This document shows, in pieces, positions 43,413 through 54,038 of a stretch of 64,000 bases of DNA. Position numbers and translations under genes: made by a program. Below the pieces are notes generated by a model. It saw only the letters and a list, made by a program, of their open reading frames with translations, searched no databases and was not told the DNA's origin. Position 1 is the stretch's first letter; every line of letters begins with the position of its first letter. Source of the DNA: Massospora cicadina (taxonomy: Eukaryota > Entomophthoromycota > Entomophthoromycetes > Entomophthorales > Entomophthoraceae); NCBI GenBank assembly GCA_022478985.1, contig JAKSZP010009194.1, positions 310,001 through 374,000 on the forward strand. Reading direction: 5' to 3'.

Positions 43413-44830
43413 ATAATGGCAACCACTTAGATCCCAACTTCTCATATAATGGACCTTCTTTAACCTAAGTTTCTTCACTTAAGGATTATAACTTTAATAT
43501 AACATCCTTAGATTCCTAGTACCAGAGATCAGGTCTACCAATCAAGTCATAGATGAGATCCTCCTCAGCAGAGAATAACATTAGCATAGGCAATCGACAA
43601 AGTCTATCAACATTTTGATGAATATCTCTAGCTTGAGGTTGGATAGTAAAGTTATGATTCTGGAGCTTTAACGCCCATCTAGCTAAGCGCCCATCAGGAT
43701 CATTCATTTATTGCAACCACTTTAAGGAAGTGTGATCCGTGACAATAGAGAATGCTTGCCATAGAGGTAAGGTCAGAGATGCTTGAAGGCAAATAAAACT
43801 GCAAAGGATTTTCTCTTGGTAATGCTATAATTGCATTTGACATTAGAAAGGGATTACTATAGTATGCGATGAGGTGATCAACCAGGTTGGTATCATGTTG
43901 AGCCAAAATGGCTCCAATAGCAATATCACGGCATCATTAAATAGTATAAAAGGTTTGGAAAAGTCAGTATGGGCTAAGATTGGTGCACTCACCAAGGCTT
44001 GGCGCAAAAGCTTGAAAGCTTGCTGCTGCAATTTTTCATATACAAAAGGGACTTACTTGTGCAAAAGGTAAACTAAAAGCTCCACAATCTCCACAAAATG
44101 AGGGATGTATTATTAGTAATAACTAACCATCCTTAAAAACATTTGAATATCACGCAAGATTTTAGGAACAGGGACATCTGAAATAGCATGTATCTTACTA
44201 GAAAGTGTAAAATCCCCTACGATTAACTTTATGACCTAAGAAATCCATCCCAGTTTTAAAAAGGCAAACCTGGATGGCCTTAGCTTAAGCGAAGCGTGAC
44301 GTATCCAACCAAAACTTTTCTTTAAATGAGCCAAATGCTCGTTAGAAGTGCGAGAAAACGCAGTAACATCATCTAAATATACCATAACATAAGATTGTTT
44401 CAAATCCCCAAAAGAGCATTTATGGCTCATTGGAAAGTAGCAGGGTCATTACAAAGCCCCTGCAGCATACGAGTGGGCTCAAATAACCCCTCACTAGAGA
44501 TTAAAGCACATTTTTGATGATCTTCCAGAGCAGGTTAATTTGCCAATAACCACTTGTAAGGTCCATAGCTGAGAAATATTGTAATCCAGACAATAATCTT
44601 GATGAATCATCAATGCAAGGTAGAGGATAAGAATCCTTTTGGGTAACAGCATTGAGCTGACAATAGTCCATAGCCACTCTATGGCCCCATCCTTTTTTTG
44701 AATGAGTAGTAAAGGAGAAGCCCGTGGACTCTTAGCGTTAACAGCCCCCATTAAGGAGTTGTTTCAATTCCACTGAGACCTGAGCCTCCTCAACTTTAGA
44801 TTTTCGATATAGTTGAGCTCAAATAGTGGG
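43413..44830 (-). pseudogene. GYB reverse transcriptase and RNase H
   Basis: RT: SPRASPLLLIQKKDGAIEW (about 44720) and YVMVYLDDVTAFSRTSNEHL (about 44390), with the catalytic YLDD intact, then LKLRPSRFAFLKLGW. RNase H: SAPILAHTDFSKPFILFND (about 43970) with its Asp, DHLIAYYSNPFLMSNA, and the end with DIHQNVDRLCRLP (about 43620). The frame is broken at several places. GYC is inserted between this part and the integrase zinc-binding region. Confidence 0.85.
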
Positions 44831-44919
44831 AGTATCCCCAATTTTCACCCAATGCTCCACAAATTTCATTAGTTCAAAATCTCCAGGACCTTGAGAAAAT
44901 ATATCCGCATACTCTTAAA

Positions 44920-45340
44920 TCAGAGCATCAGCTTCATGCTATTGTTCTGGAGTGAGTAAATCCTAAATTCGATGTCAATTCTAGCAATAATAGGGGGATC
45001 TTCTAGCCCAAATTCATGTAAATCTCCGCATCCTGACATGGATAAGATTTCACTCACAGGAGTAGGCCACACATAGGCGATGTGGTTATTGCAATTCAAT
45101 TGCATAGGTCGAGAATTGAGATTAGCTATTAGAACTAAAACAGTCCCATCATAGGCAGGATCAAGGATACCAGGGCAGGGTAAGGCCTCCAAATGAGAGG
45201 AATTTTGATTACCAAAGATATCTAATACATGATCACTGGGTACAAATACTTGTACTCCAGTATCAATGATGACTTGAGCTTTCAAGGAATGGCAATCAGA
45301 GAGTTATAATTTAAACGCTTTCCCTCAGAGGCACAAGCTG
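44920..45340 (-). pseudogene. GYB dUTPase domain with conserved catalytic motif
   Basis: The 121-codon frame 44920-45285 opens just after an upstream shift. It reads VIIDTGVQVFVPSDHVLDIF (TGVxVxxPxGxxGxI strand), GNQNSSHLEALPC where PRSSLA lies in dUTPases, and PGILDPAYDGTVLVLIANLN. The last is motif 3 (GxxDxxYxGxVxVxxxN) with the catalytic Asp and the deoxyribose-contacting Tyr both present, followed by HIAYVWP in place of RIAQLV. Expected activity is dUTP to dUMP plus pyrophosphate. It sits between protease and RT, probably as part of Pol. The best-preserved dUTPase in the window. Confidence 0.8.
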
Positions 45341-45479
45341 AAGGAGGTGGAAGTATAGTCCTTGGTACCAAGATTTGGTATTCAAGAAGAGATATAGAAG
45401 TGGGGTAATCCAACAAGCAAACACATCGTTTGAGTTTGCCTTTGCTATTGGGAACATCTTGCATAATTAAAGGTACTCA

Positions 45480-45860
45480 TTACTCAATTAAGGAAAGGTA
45501 ATTGTCCATAAGGCTGATTATTGCATAAAAATCGATGAGAAGTTTGGTTCCTAAGAGAAAATCATAGCAGTTGTTATTCAACAACTTCTAAGGGGCTGAC
45601 ATAACCAAATTTCCAAAGTGCACTGTAAGAAAGGAGTAAGCTCCTATGGATTCAATGTAGGAAGGAACAGCAGTTCCGTAGTCTTGGGTATGGTTTAAGT
45701 CTGGCGCCAATTTGCTTTTTTTCATAAACCTGGACGAGATTACATTGATAGGCGATCACATCAATAATAGCCAAAACTTTCACCTTAAGCATGATGACTT
45801 CCACCCAAGTCACATCAGTGCCAAAGTTTGGGATTGAAAACACTGAAAATTAATTGATTG
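45480..45860 (-). pseudogene. GYB aspartic protease
   Basis: The frame 45652-45843 has EVIMLKVKVLAIIDVIAYQC with NLVQVYEKKQ, in which IIDVIA stands for IIDTGA: the catalytic Asp is kept but Thr-Gly is lost. The C-terminal block NNCYDFLLGTKLLIDFYA (about 45550) corresponds to the conserved YDxLLG region. A stop lies between the two blocks. Confidence 0.7.
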
Positions 45861-45869
45861 AATTGAATT

Positions 45870-47140
45870 AGAAGAAGAATAAACAGAAGTGTAAGCAGAA
45901 ATGGTATCTTTGTTGGCTAATTTATCAGGGACATCAAGCTCACCAGGAGCAGATATCACATAACAATCTGTAGAAGAGTTAAAAGATTTTGATGGAGGCA
46001 CAGGAGGTAGGTCAGCACAGGGAGCCTCATACCCTATGCTGACTCCTCTTTTAAACTCCTCCGCTTGTTTTTTCCAACACAGAGATACCACATGACCCAT
46101 GAGACTACAATAAGTGCACGGTTCTTTCTTTGATTTGGGTTTGGGTTTAGGTGGCATTCCATGGATATAAGAATGAGGGTTATTAGTGGAGGTCATGTGT
46201 ACCACACCATTAGGAATCTCCATGAGCGCTTCTTTGATGTCGATAATGGATCTGAAATTTCTTTTAATTTGATTTCAAATGTAGTAGTAACTGAGTGCAA
46301 GAAGCGAATGAACTCATTACAGCAGATATGTCATCATCTACCATAATCCAGTCACAAGTAGCAAGAGTCTGGGCCACATAGTAGAACTCTTTTAGTGAGA
46401 TCTTGAATGGACTCTCCTCATTTGATTTGAATACTCATAAAGTCTTGTTTTTGGTTAGAAAGGATTTGATCACTTCAGAATTCCTTAATAAGGGCGGTCT
46501 TCACTTATGCCCATGTATTGCAAACCTTCAGGTAAGGAACCATGATTTCATGCGTGAACTGGCTTAGGCAAGAGTAATATGCCAGACTTTTTGTTGACCA
46601 GTTGCCCTGTCCATTGCACGCTCATAGACAAAGAGAAACGAATGGATGCTACCTTCACCTGGCTCAAACTTATTCTTAAAAGTAGGTTTGAAGGTAGGGG
46701 GTTCATTACTCAAAACATGTACACCTGATACCATGACCAGATCAACTTCAGAGGGTCTGGATTCTGGAATAAGAGCTTGAGTGGTAATTTGATCAACTTG
46801 TTGCCTCAAATGATTGAGGTCCTCCTGTAAATTATGAAACCATTGAGCAAGATGATCATTCACAGGTTGTTGATTCAAGTTAGAATCGCAATGATCATCT
46901 CTTCCTGCTTAATTTTTATTTACTCCGCATCTAGCAGATAACCGTTCAATGGAAGCATTTATCCTTACAAATGGGTTTCTTGCGTAGTTTGGTTTTGCAT
47001 CGCATAGATGATGAGCATAATCCACGCCATCCAATAAATGGTTAGAGAGTAATTGGGGTCAGTTGGTAGGCCCTTCCAATGATAAATAACACCCTTGAGC
47101 TATGGCTTAGATTTGGGTTTCTAATGCCTATACTCTTGAT
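45870..47140 (-). pseudogene. GYB Gag, capsid part and CCHC knuckle
   Basis: The knuckle CTYCSLMGHVVSLCW (about 46110-46070) is preceded by a basic stretch KPKPKSKKEPC. The frame 46564-46878 (104 codons) begins with a helical region (LAQWFHNLQEDLNHLRQQVD) and has PTFKPTFKNKFEPGEGSIHS at the usual start of the capsid domain. Frame breaks separate the parts. Together with 47150-48113 it forms an unusually long Gag. Confidence 0.75.
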
Positions 47141-47149
47141 ACTAGTATA

Positions 47150-48113
47150 ATCAAAGTTTCATAATTGGGCATTGGAAGCGAGGAACCAGGGTGACCAGGA
47201 GGCCCAGTGGTCCTTGCAACCCATCTCGACCTTCTGGCCCCAGTGGGCTTGTTGACCCACTGTACCAGGAGGTCCACGTTCACCAGGAGGTCCCAGGGTT
47301 ACTGATGGGGAACTAGGTGGTCCCGGCAGTCCAGGAGGACCAACAGGGCTGGGTCCAACTTTTCTGATAGTACCACTATTTGGAAAAGATGTTGGACTAG
47401 CCCGTCAAGCTCACCAAAGCGCTCCTCATGTTTGACCTGCAATTGTTCCAGTTGTATTGTAATCTCATCCTCAAGGGAGGTGATACGGTGATGAATAGGG
47501 TTAGTGACATTGCTAACTTGCTGAGATACTTCTTGGCCGATGTACCCCACAACTCCATTATCAATTCTCACCAAATAGTTATGTATATTGTTGATTTCTC
47601 TTCTATTATTGAGAACGTCTTCCCATTTACCCCATTCAAAGTTAGAAGCCGTTTCATAAAACGAGGATAACTGATAGTGAAATTGTTGTTCCAGAGTCAA
47701 CTGATGCTGGACCTTGAGATGATGCAACCCCAAAATCTGGAGTACATGGTGAATATCGGGATGTACATAATACCAGGTGTACTGCTCAGTTCTAGCCAAA
47801 CCACCTTTGGTAGGCTTTAACACCGCTCAGTTGGATAATTTTATCATATTTTCAGCAACTTTAGATGCTCATCATGATTATGACGAGCACCAGGATGATT
47901 AGCCCCCCTTATCAAGTCTTTGACCGTTTCTACATTTGCAGTTTGAATCTGATAATTATTTTGGTTAGGGACCTCGATGGCCAAGTCCATAGAAGCTTGA
48001 AATTGCAGATTATTTGTATTAGCAGAAGGCATCTCTTGCCTGTTGGAGTGTACCCATCAGGTGATACTCATTGATTCCTCAGAAGAGGGGTTTTCTTCGC
48101 TAGACATATTCAT
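47150..48113 (-). pseudogene. GYB Gag N-terminus with coiled coil and collagen-like repeat
   Basis: The ATG at 48113 opens MNMSSEENPSSEESMSIT, then TGA at 48059-48057, then WVHSNRQEMPSANTNNLQ. The 174-codon frame 47299-47823 has long helical segments with heptad-like spacing (NPIHHRITSLEDEITIQLEQ and LQVKHEERFGELDGLVQHLF). One base shift later the sequence reads GPSPVGPPGLPGPP, GPPGERGPPGTVG and, after another shift, TTGPPGHPGS (47360-47170): collagen-type Gly-X-Y repeats. The order coiled coil then collagen-like is also found in E. Trimerisation of Gag is inferred from these motifs; it is not known for Ty3/gypsy elements to my knowledge. Confidence 0.65.
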
Positions 48114-48173
48114 TGTTGTGAAAGTATGTGTTCACCAGGTAGCCTCATAAGCAGACCTGGTAGGGGGCACCAG

Positions 48174-48735
48174 TATTGGAATTTCGTGAGAGATTATGAT
48201 AAGCAGGTGCTACAAAGGCTACGAAATTATTAGTTCCATGGCTCTAGCAAAGAATGACACAATTTTAATGAAATTTAATAGTTCCATTGCTATAGTTGAT
48301 TCCAATTAGAAATATAGAATCCTGTATAAAAAACCAAATTTAGGCTCCGTGAGACAAAAATAGAGGTGCTTTATTGGTTAGAGATGAGGGATATTTATAG
48401 GGGTAGAAATAAGTAGTTATTCATGATAATTTTTTGAAATGCACCTGAGGTAAGATCTTTCCTATTAGATGACCAGGATTGCTGATTATTAATACCATAC
48501 TTATGATGACCAGATCTGATAAGATTCTTATTTGATGAGACTGACCTTCTTTTATTTTTCTGTCTCATCAGATAGCTTAGCATTATCCTTCAGAGAAGGT
48601 TGTTGACTCCAAAGGGTTGATCGTCAGTCTATCCTAGAATCGGATATCTCTGATGTAGATTTTGAAATCTCATTAGACCAAGATAGTGAATCACGATCCT
48701 GAATAACTTTGGTCATTGTAGTTGAATCCCCAACA
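48174..48735 (-). repeat. GYB 5' LTR
   Basis: It starts TATTGG and ends CCAACA on the plus strand. On the minus strand it starts TGTTGGGGATTC, and the interior side is followed by CTGGTGCCCCCTACC. It matches 27472-28094 with the micro-insertion removed. The duplication ACCAG follows at 48736-48740. Confidence 0.92.
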
Positions 48736-48740
48736 ACCAG

Positions 48741-49140
48741 CTTTTGGAGGAACTTGCTCACCTACAACTCCCACGCAACACAGTGGTTATGGGTGATTTC
48801 AATACAATATAAAGTCAGGTGTGGGACACATTTCCTCCAGCAACATAAGACAGACGATGTAATGCTCAGCTACAGGATTTCCTCAAGTCAATTGATTTTC
48901 ACACACCTTTCCCCCATCAGAGTCTGGCCTTGGCTGTATGTCTCAGATCCAAGGTGCAGGTCGGGAATTCATATCAGCTTCAAGGATTGATATGGCCCTA
49001 GTGGGCCCATTTATGGTGGGTAATGTTTCTTCTCCCATAACCTGGGATAACACTATAATTGACCTTAGATCCCTCACAGTGTTCCTGACAAGCATCCTAA
49101 TCCACCAAGGAGGTTTTGACCAAGGATTGCTCCAGGGATC
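48741..49140 (+). pseudogene. LINE-A endonuclease, C-terminal part
   Basis: The frame reads LLEELAHLQLPRNTVVMGDF then NT, the catalytic GDFN block. It then has SQIQGAGREFISASRIDMAL, where SRIDMAL is the SxIDxI block, and VGPFMVGNVSS. A stop and a shift lie between the blocks. It is continuous with 27120-27471 once GYB and one ACCAG copy are removed. Confidence 0.8.
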
Positions 49141-49149
49141 ATGAACAAC

Positions 49150-50680
49150 TAGTTTGTAAAGGAGAAGAAAAATGCGGCCGTTTGTGAGCCAGAACTCTGG
49201 ACTTTCCTCATTTTCAAACTTTTCAAAGAAATGGACAGATAAAAAAGCAAGGATTTTAAAGGTAGCATATAACTGTGCTAAGGCTCGGATGATGGCATCC
49301 TAGGCTAATGTCAGATGGTATGAAGCTAGAATATGTCACCTTAAAAGGAATTGCCAACCGGCACCTTCCTCTAAATGGTTGGAGGCATGAAAATTCACCC
49401 AAGTGATGTATCAGCGGGAACTTACTGAACAAGAGGAATGGGCAGCAAGATTCACATCATCGCGTTACTACACCCAGTAATAACGCCCCATCCATTTCAT
49501 TTACCAGAACAAAAAGCTCGCTCAAAGGATCAGGAGATGGTAACCCTTAGGATGGGGACCACCATCACCACAAACAAGGAGGAGATCATCAGTGATATCC
49601 ATCGTTACTATTCAGCCCTCTTCAAGGCTTCCTAGGTGAACCCAGCGGAAGTTTAGGAATTCATTAGAGGGGTTCAGAACCACTGGTTAATTTCTCATCA
49701 GACACTAAACTTTTTGCACCAATCAAGCATCAAGAAGTAATGGACATTCTATTCCAAAGCCAGCTTTTTAATGCCCCAGGCCCATATAATATCCCAATTG
49801 AAGTGTATCTAGTGGATCCTGTAACAGATATAAAGTCCTTCCAGCCCCTCTTCTCAACCCTCTTGGCAGAAGGGGGAGTTCTTACTGACTTGAGAGGATC
49901 AATTATGACCCTTATTTATAAGAAAGCAAGCCAGGTGGACATGGAAAACTGGCGACCAATATTATTGAACATGGACCACAAGCTATTTACTAATCCAGAA
50001 AACTGCATGACTAAGTGGACAGCACCACGCCTCAACCCAGCTCATCATGGCTTTATCCCAGGGAGATCGCTTTGCAACATTTTAAAATGAGCTTCTTGCA
50101 ACCCTGTCAGCTAACTCATCTCAAATGCATGGTTTTGTGGCACTTCTGGATATCAAAAAGCATATGATCGGGTGAATTGGAAGTATCTTGACGCTTCACT
50201 AACCCGTTTCCACATCCCACCACAAGCTAGGACATGGCTATCAGCGCTTTACGCCCAGCTTTACATTAGGGTATTGTCCCCAATGGGATTTGCATCAGTT
50301 TTGATGGTTGAACAGGGTCTTTATCATGAGGATCAACTGATACCAATCTTGTTCAACATAGCTTTGGATCCACTTCTGGACCTACTCCAGAAACGACTGG
50401 TGGGTATTCAGGTTCTTGGGAAACCCACCACCCGCTCCATAGCATTTGCTTATGACACAGCAGTGGCAGTTGGATGTAAAAGGACCTAGACCTGGCCAGG
50501 GAGGCTCTGGATCGCTACTCCAAGGCGTCCAATGCAGAAATTTAACACTTCTAAACCATTATAATGCAAGTTGGTACCCAATCGTTTCCTCTGCCTTTTG
50601 GTCTGGAAACCTACCTGGTGAAACTTTAGGCATCTAGGGGTCCTCACCACACCACAAGGGGTTGCAATCAAGATAATGAG
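49150..50680 (+). pseudogene. LINE-A reverse transcriptase
   Basis: Recognisable pieces are WRPILLNMDHKLFTNPENC (49950), HHGFIPGRSL (50045), VALLDIKKAYDRVNWKYLDA (about 50140-50190, motif-A Asp kept) and VEQGLYHEDQLIPILFNIAL (50305) for RGVRQGDPLSPLLF. The FADD box reads IAFAYDTAVAVG (50440), so the first catalytic Asp is Tyr. The domain is inactive and has frequent stops. It belongs to a different family from LINE-1, -2 and -3: its tail and motif wording differ. Confidence 0.8.
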
Positions 50681-50686
50681 GACCGC

Positions 50687-51963
50687 TTGCTGGATGCAAT
50701 AAACTCATATGTAGCCAGCTGGTACTGCTATCATATCACCCCAGGGACGCGTCCTGATGGCGAATGTTTTTCTGCTATCAGAAATATGGTTCTTCGCTCA
50801 TGTCTACCCTTTATGGACAGTTTCTACTCTAGGTTGCATGTGATACTCTGCTGCTGTAATGGGACAGCACCCACCCACAGCTCTGACCAAAATATCCCAG
50901 CTTCATAGTGAAGGGCTTGGGTCTTTTGGATGATAGGTCCCATTCCACTTCACTACTGATGGAGTTCTTAAGCCCATCATTTTCTGGGACATGGCTTCAA
51001 TGACCCAGTGGGATCCAGCCTTACGTTATGATTAGCAGCCTTACTAGGGCTCCCACGGGCCTCTCCAACAGCTGTTGGGGAGTGGCTAACAAACCACCCA
51101 GGCCACAGCCTCAAACCCTAATAAAGTTTTTACTGGAACCAGGCTCTCCTTGCACTTAAGAGGGTAGGGGTATGGATTTACCACGCCTTCCTTTATATAA
51201 GGAGGGGCCCTGGTATCATCCCTGGCATCATACCCTGGTCTACAATAGGAGGATTGTTATCTCACGCCTCCAACCTTTAAACAGACCCCCAATGTGGCCT
51301 CATTTCCTTGAACTTTTACCCCCGCTGTGAGATGTAATCTCAAGGTGCTCTGGATGTAAGTTGTCCATCCTGTTCACTCAGAAAAAATGTCAAATACGCT
51401 GTAGCATGTTCTACACTGTTCATATAAGACAAGGCATCAAACTGGTCCCACCTCACAGCACAAGGGTTGCTTACGATGTGCAGAGCTGACAGACACCCAC
51501 CTCCATCATTTCTTTACTTGACCCCTTATAACCCCTTTCTGGAGCAAGGTCCACAAACTCCTGCAAGCAGAGCCCTGGGTAGCTCACCCTGTTCAGAACT
51601 TCATGTTCAAACTCTCACTCCCAATTGATCCCTATAATTGAGGGTCCTGTCATTTGGCGTTGTGATATGGACTATTCATAATTTTTATCTTCACGACGCT
51701 TTTTATTCCACTCTGTGGACGTTGCCTCATATAATCACCCACTTTCAGGTTCATTTTGAGATGGATCTGAGAGTATTTAACATGTCTCCATGGTCTAATA
51801 GGTCAGTTCAAGCAGACATATGGCTTTGGCGAAGTTTTCCCCTACTCTTTCCCAGCACCTCCACTTACCCCTGACTTCATCTCAAGATCTTAGGAGCTCA
51901 GGAATGATTAAATAAAGATCAGTGTATCCCCCATGTAGGTTTGGACCAGTTAGTGCTAAAAAA
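50687..51963 (+). pseudogene. LINE-A ORF2 C-terminus and 3' tail
   Basis: The RT thumb-type region continues (LLDAINSYVASWYCYHITPG, 50687 on). Near 51480 a degraded zinc region, TMCRADRHPPPSFLYLTP, corresponds to CxxCRxxxTHxHxF. Coding similarity fades by about 51880. The 3' tail ends TGTATCCCCCATGTAGG, then TTTGGACCAGTTAGTGCTAAAAAA-like sequence at 51923-51963. This tail is repeated in the micro-retrocopies. Confidence 0.65.
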
Positions 51964-53330
51964 CGCCAAGCTTTATGGAATAAATTTATCTAAAGTTTGA
52001 GCCAAAATATCACATAGAAAAGTATTTGAGTTGTTTGGCACATTAAACAGTTGATGAAGGTGAGGAATTTTGATTTTTGGCCTTTCATGAATTCAAGACA
52101 GTGGCTGGGTAGTTCATAGTGGATTCTAATGCCAGAATAATTCATTATACAGAAATTTTCAGAGTCAGCAGATAAATCGTCTAGATGGCAAATGGAAGGA
52201 AGTTTGGTTGTAAGGGTTGACCAACGTTTCAAGGGTAATAGATTTGGAGCGCAGCTTCATGTAAATTTATAAGTGCAGCCAGGTGGCAACTTCTTAAAAG
52301 CTTTTAGATTGTATTAATTTTTGTCAAGGGTTTTTGATTCTCTGACGATATCTGATAATCTTAAAGTTTTATTAATAAATAAATAATAATGAGATAAACT
52401 TAAAAAGAATAAATAAAAGAGTAAGAGGGTGCAATTTGGTCTTAAGGTCATTTGGCTCAGTTGCATTAAGTAAATTATTAAGGGAATTTGGTAGTTTTGG
52501 CAGAAGAAAACAAATATAGCTCCTGAACAATCTTCTCAGTTGACCTATTTTTCAGTCTTATACCTCGGCGTCAGGAAACAAATTGGTGGAGAATACAATT
52601 AGTTAGTCTGCTTCAGAGTTATTGTTGAGAGTTTCCAACTTTCCTGCAAATTAAACTGGAGCTTTCTTTTTGATTTTTTTCTTTAGCATAGGTAAATGGA
52701 AATGGCACTAGGACATTCAGGTCACTGCTCTGACTACATCATCAAAGCATTATGATGTGTTGGTGCAGGGATCTGGAGAGGGAACAAAAGTATTTTAATT
52801 TAGTATTTTGATGTTGTAACAGTGAGGTGCATCAGTGCAAGGTATCAGAGAGGGCGCCGGGGCACTTTGGTTAATTAATTTTAATTGATTCTTCAAAATA
52901 CTGGTAGATTTATCCTTCTTACTTTGGAATTGTTTATTTTGCACCTGAGGTGTACAACCGCCTTATAGATTTTGAACTAAAGAGGGAGGGTCTGGAGCTG
53001 CAAATCCTAATTAAATGTTTCAGTGTTAGCTTAACGTTTAATCTCAATTATATTTTGTAGAATCATCTGGTTGGCAATAGTTTAATTAATAGATCTAGTA
53101 TTTTTGAGAATATCTTATAAATCAGAATGGGAGCTAAGCAAGATTGTAAGCCACTTCAACCAACAGTTCTTGGTAGCACTGGTCATGTTTAATTGATTTG
53201 AAGAATGATGAGTTTTGATTTATTGAGTGGACCCTTTAGTGTACATCTTCTTCTTATTGTTGATAATATTCACTTTGTAAAGGTACTTTTTCACCAGATA
53301 GCCTCGAAAGCACCTGGAAGAAAGTATCAT
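51964..53330 (-). other. probable 5' interior of element D, degenerate
   Basis: Near 53290-53320 the sequence TTCACCAGATAGCCTCG with GCACCTGG resembles the GYB leader next to its 5' LTR (TTCACCAGGTAGCCTC, GACCTGG), so a minus-strand gypsy leader is likely. An 80-codon minus frame (51990-52232) has no clear motif. The rest is AT-rich with many stops. Confidence 0.4.
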
Positions 53331-54038
53331 TTTCAGGATATTCTGGATTGTTAACCAGTAGTCCTTTGATGGCTAGGAGATTATGAGCCAAACTTGCTCC
53401 AGTAGTTTTCTAGTGTAATATTTTGTCATTAAGGAGATTAGCGCTTTGGCTCTTCTTAGTGGAGGTGATCTCTGCTAAGGTAATAGTTTCATTTTGACAA
53501 AAATTGATGAAATATATTAAAATCAAGTGTATTTTTGCTTTAATAACTATTTGGGGATATCTTTAGTCTTCAGGGGAGATGCTTTTGGCGCGTATATCAA
53601 CCCTCAGTTATGTAAGTCCTTCCATATACCTCAAGTTAACTTTGACTCGAGTTTAGGAAGGGATTAGAGTAATAACGCTAATATTTAATATCCTAAATCT
53701 TTATACTGGTATAGGGAACTTTGTCAAAATAGATAGAGGATCATAATGTTAAAATTAAAGTTAGGGGTTAGGCATGACAAGGATAGAATAAAGTATTGAT
53801 TCCTACCAACTAGTGGAGCACTTAATGGCAAATCAACCTGAATTTTTTACAAGTCATTTCGGCATTAAAAATCGTTTAATGCTTTTTGAAGTTAATACAA
53901 TAATCATTTTAGGCCTTAAGCCCATTAGAACATTAACCAAAAAATATATAAAATAATATATAGGCTAAGATTGGCTAATTAATATCTAATTCAAAGCCCA
54001 AGTTTGAGGCTTCACACCTACATGGACAAATCCTGACA
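53331..54038 (-). repeat. element D LTR, right copy
   Basis: It matches 23154-23861 over about 700 bp (AGTCCTTTGATGGCTAGG, CTTTGGCTCTTCTTAG, CCATATACCTCAAGTTAAC, AATCCTGACA). It ends CTGACA, giving TGTCAGG on the minus strand as an LTR start. If the two copies are the 5' and 3' LTRs of one element, LINE-A and all its insertions lie inside D. The flanking 5-bp sequences do not match clearly. Confidence 0.6.

Larger units (their letters stand above)
27472..48735 (-). mobile_element. GYB, Ty3/gypsy element with dUTPase and collagen-like Gag, carrying two nested insertions
   Basis: The LTRs (27472-28094 and 48174-48735) are flanked by the exact duplication ACCAG at 27467-27471 and 48736-48740. 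Removing LINE-2 (28426-33680) and GYC (34427-43407) leaves about 7 kb with the minus-strand order Gag, protease, dUTPase, RT, RNase H, integrase. A polypurine tract GAGGGGGGC (minus) adjoins the left LTR, and TGGTGCCCCCTACCAGG (minus) adjoins the right LTR as a primer-site candidate. RT YLDD and the integrase D-x35-E are preserved, unlike in GY1 and GYC, but stops and frameshifts are present. Confidence 0.93.
25450..51963 (+). mobile_element. LINE-A, non-LTR retrotransposon split by GYB
   Basis: The 5' part runs from about 25450 to 27471 (ORF1 and start of the endonuclease). The 3' part resumes at 48741 (rest of endonuclease, RT, C-terminal zinc region, 3' tail) and ends with TAGTGCTAAAAAA at 51963. 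The endonuclease reading continues across the removed GYB: VGLEKDQ on the left leads into LLEELAHLQLP on the right, which confirms the split. The 5' end and target duplication were not found. The 3' tail is the source family for the micro-retrocopies. Confidence 0.8.
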
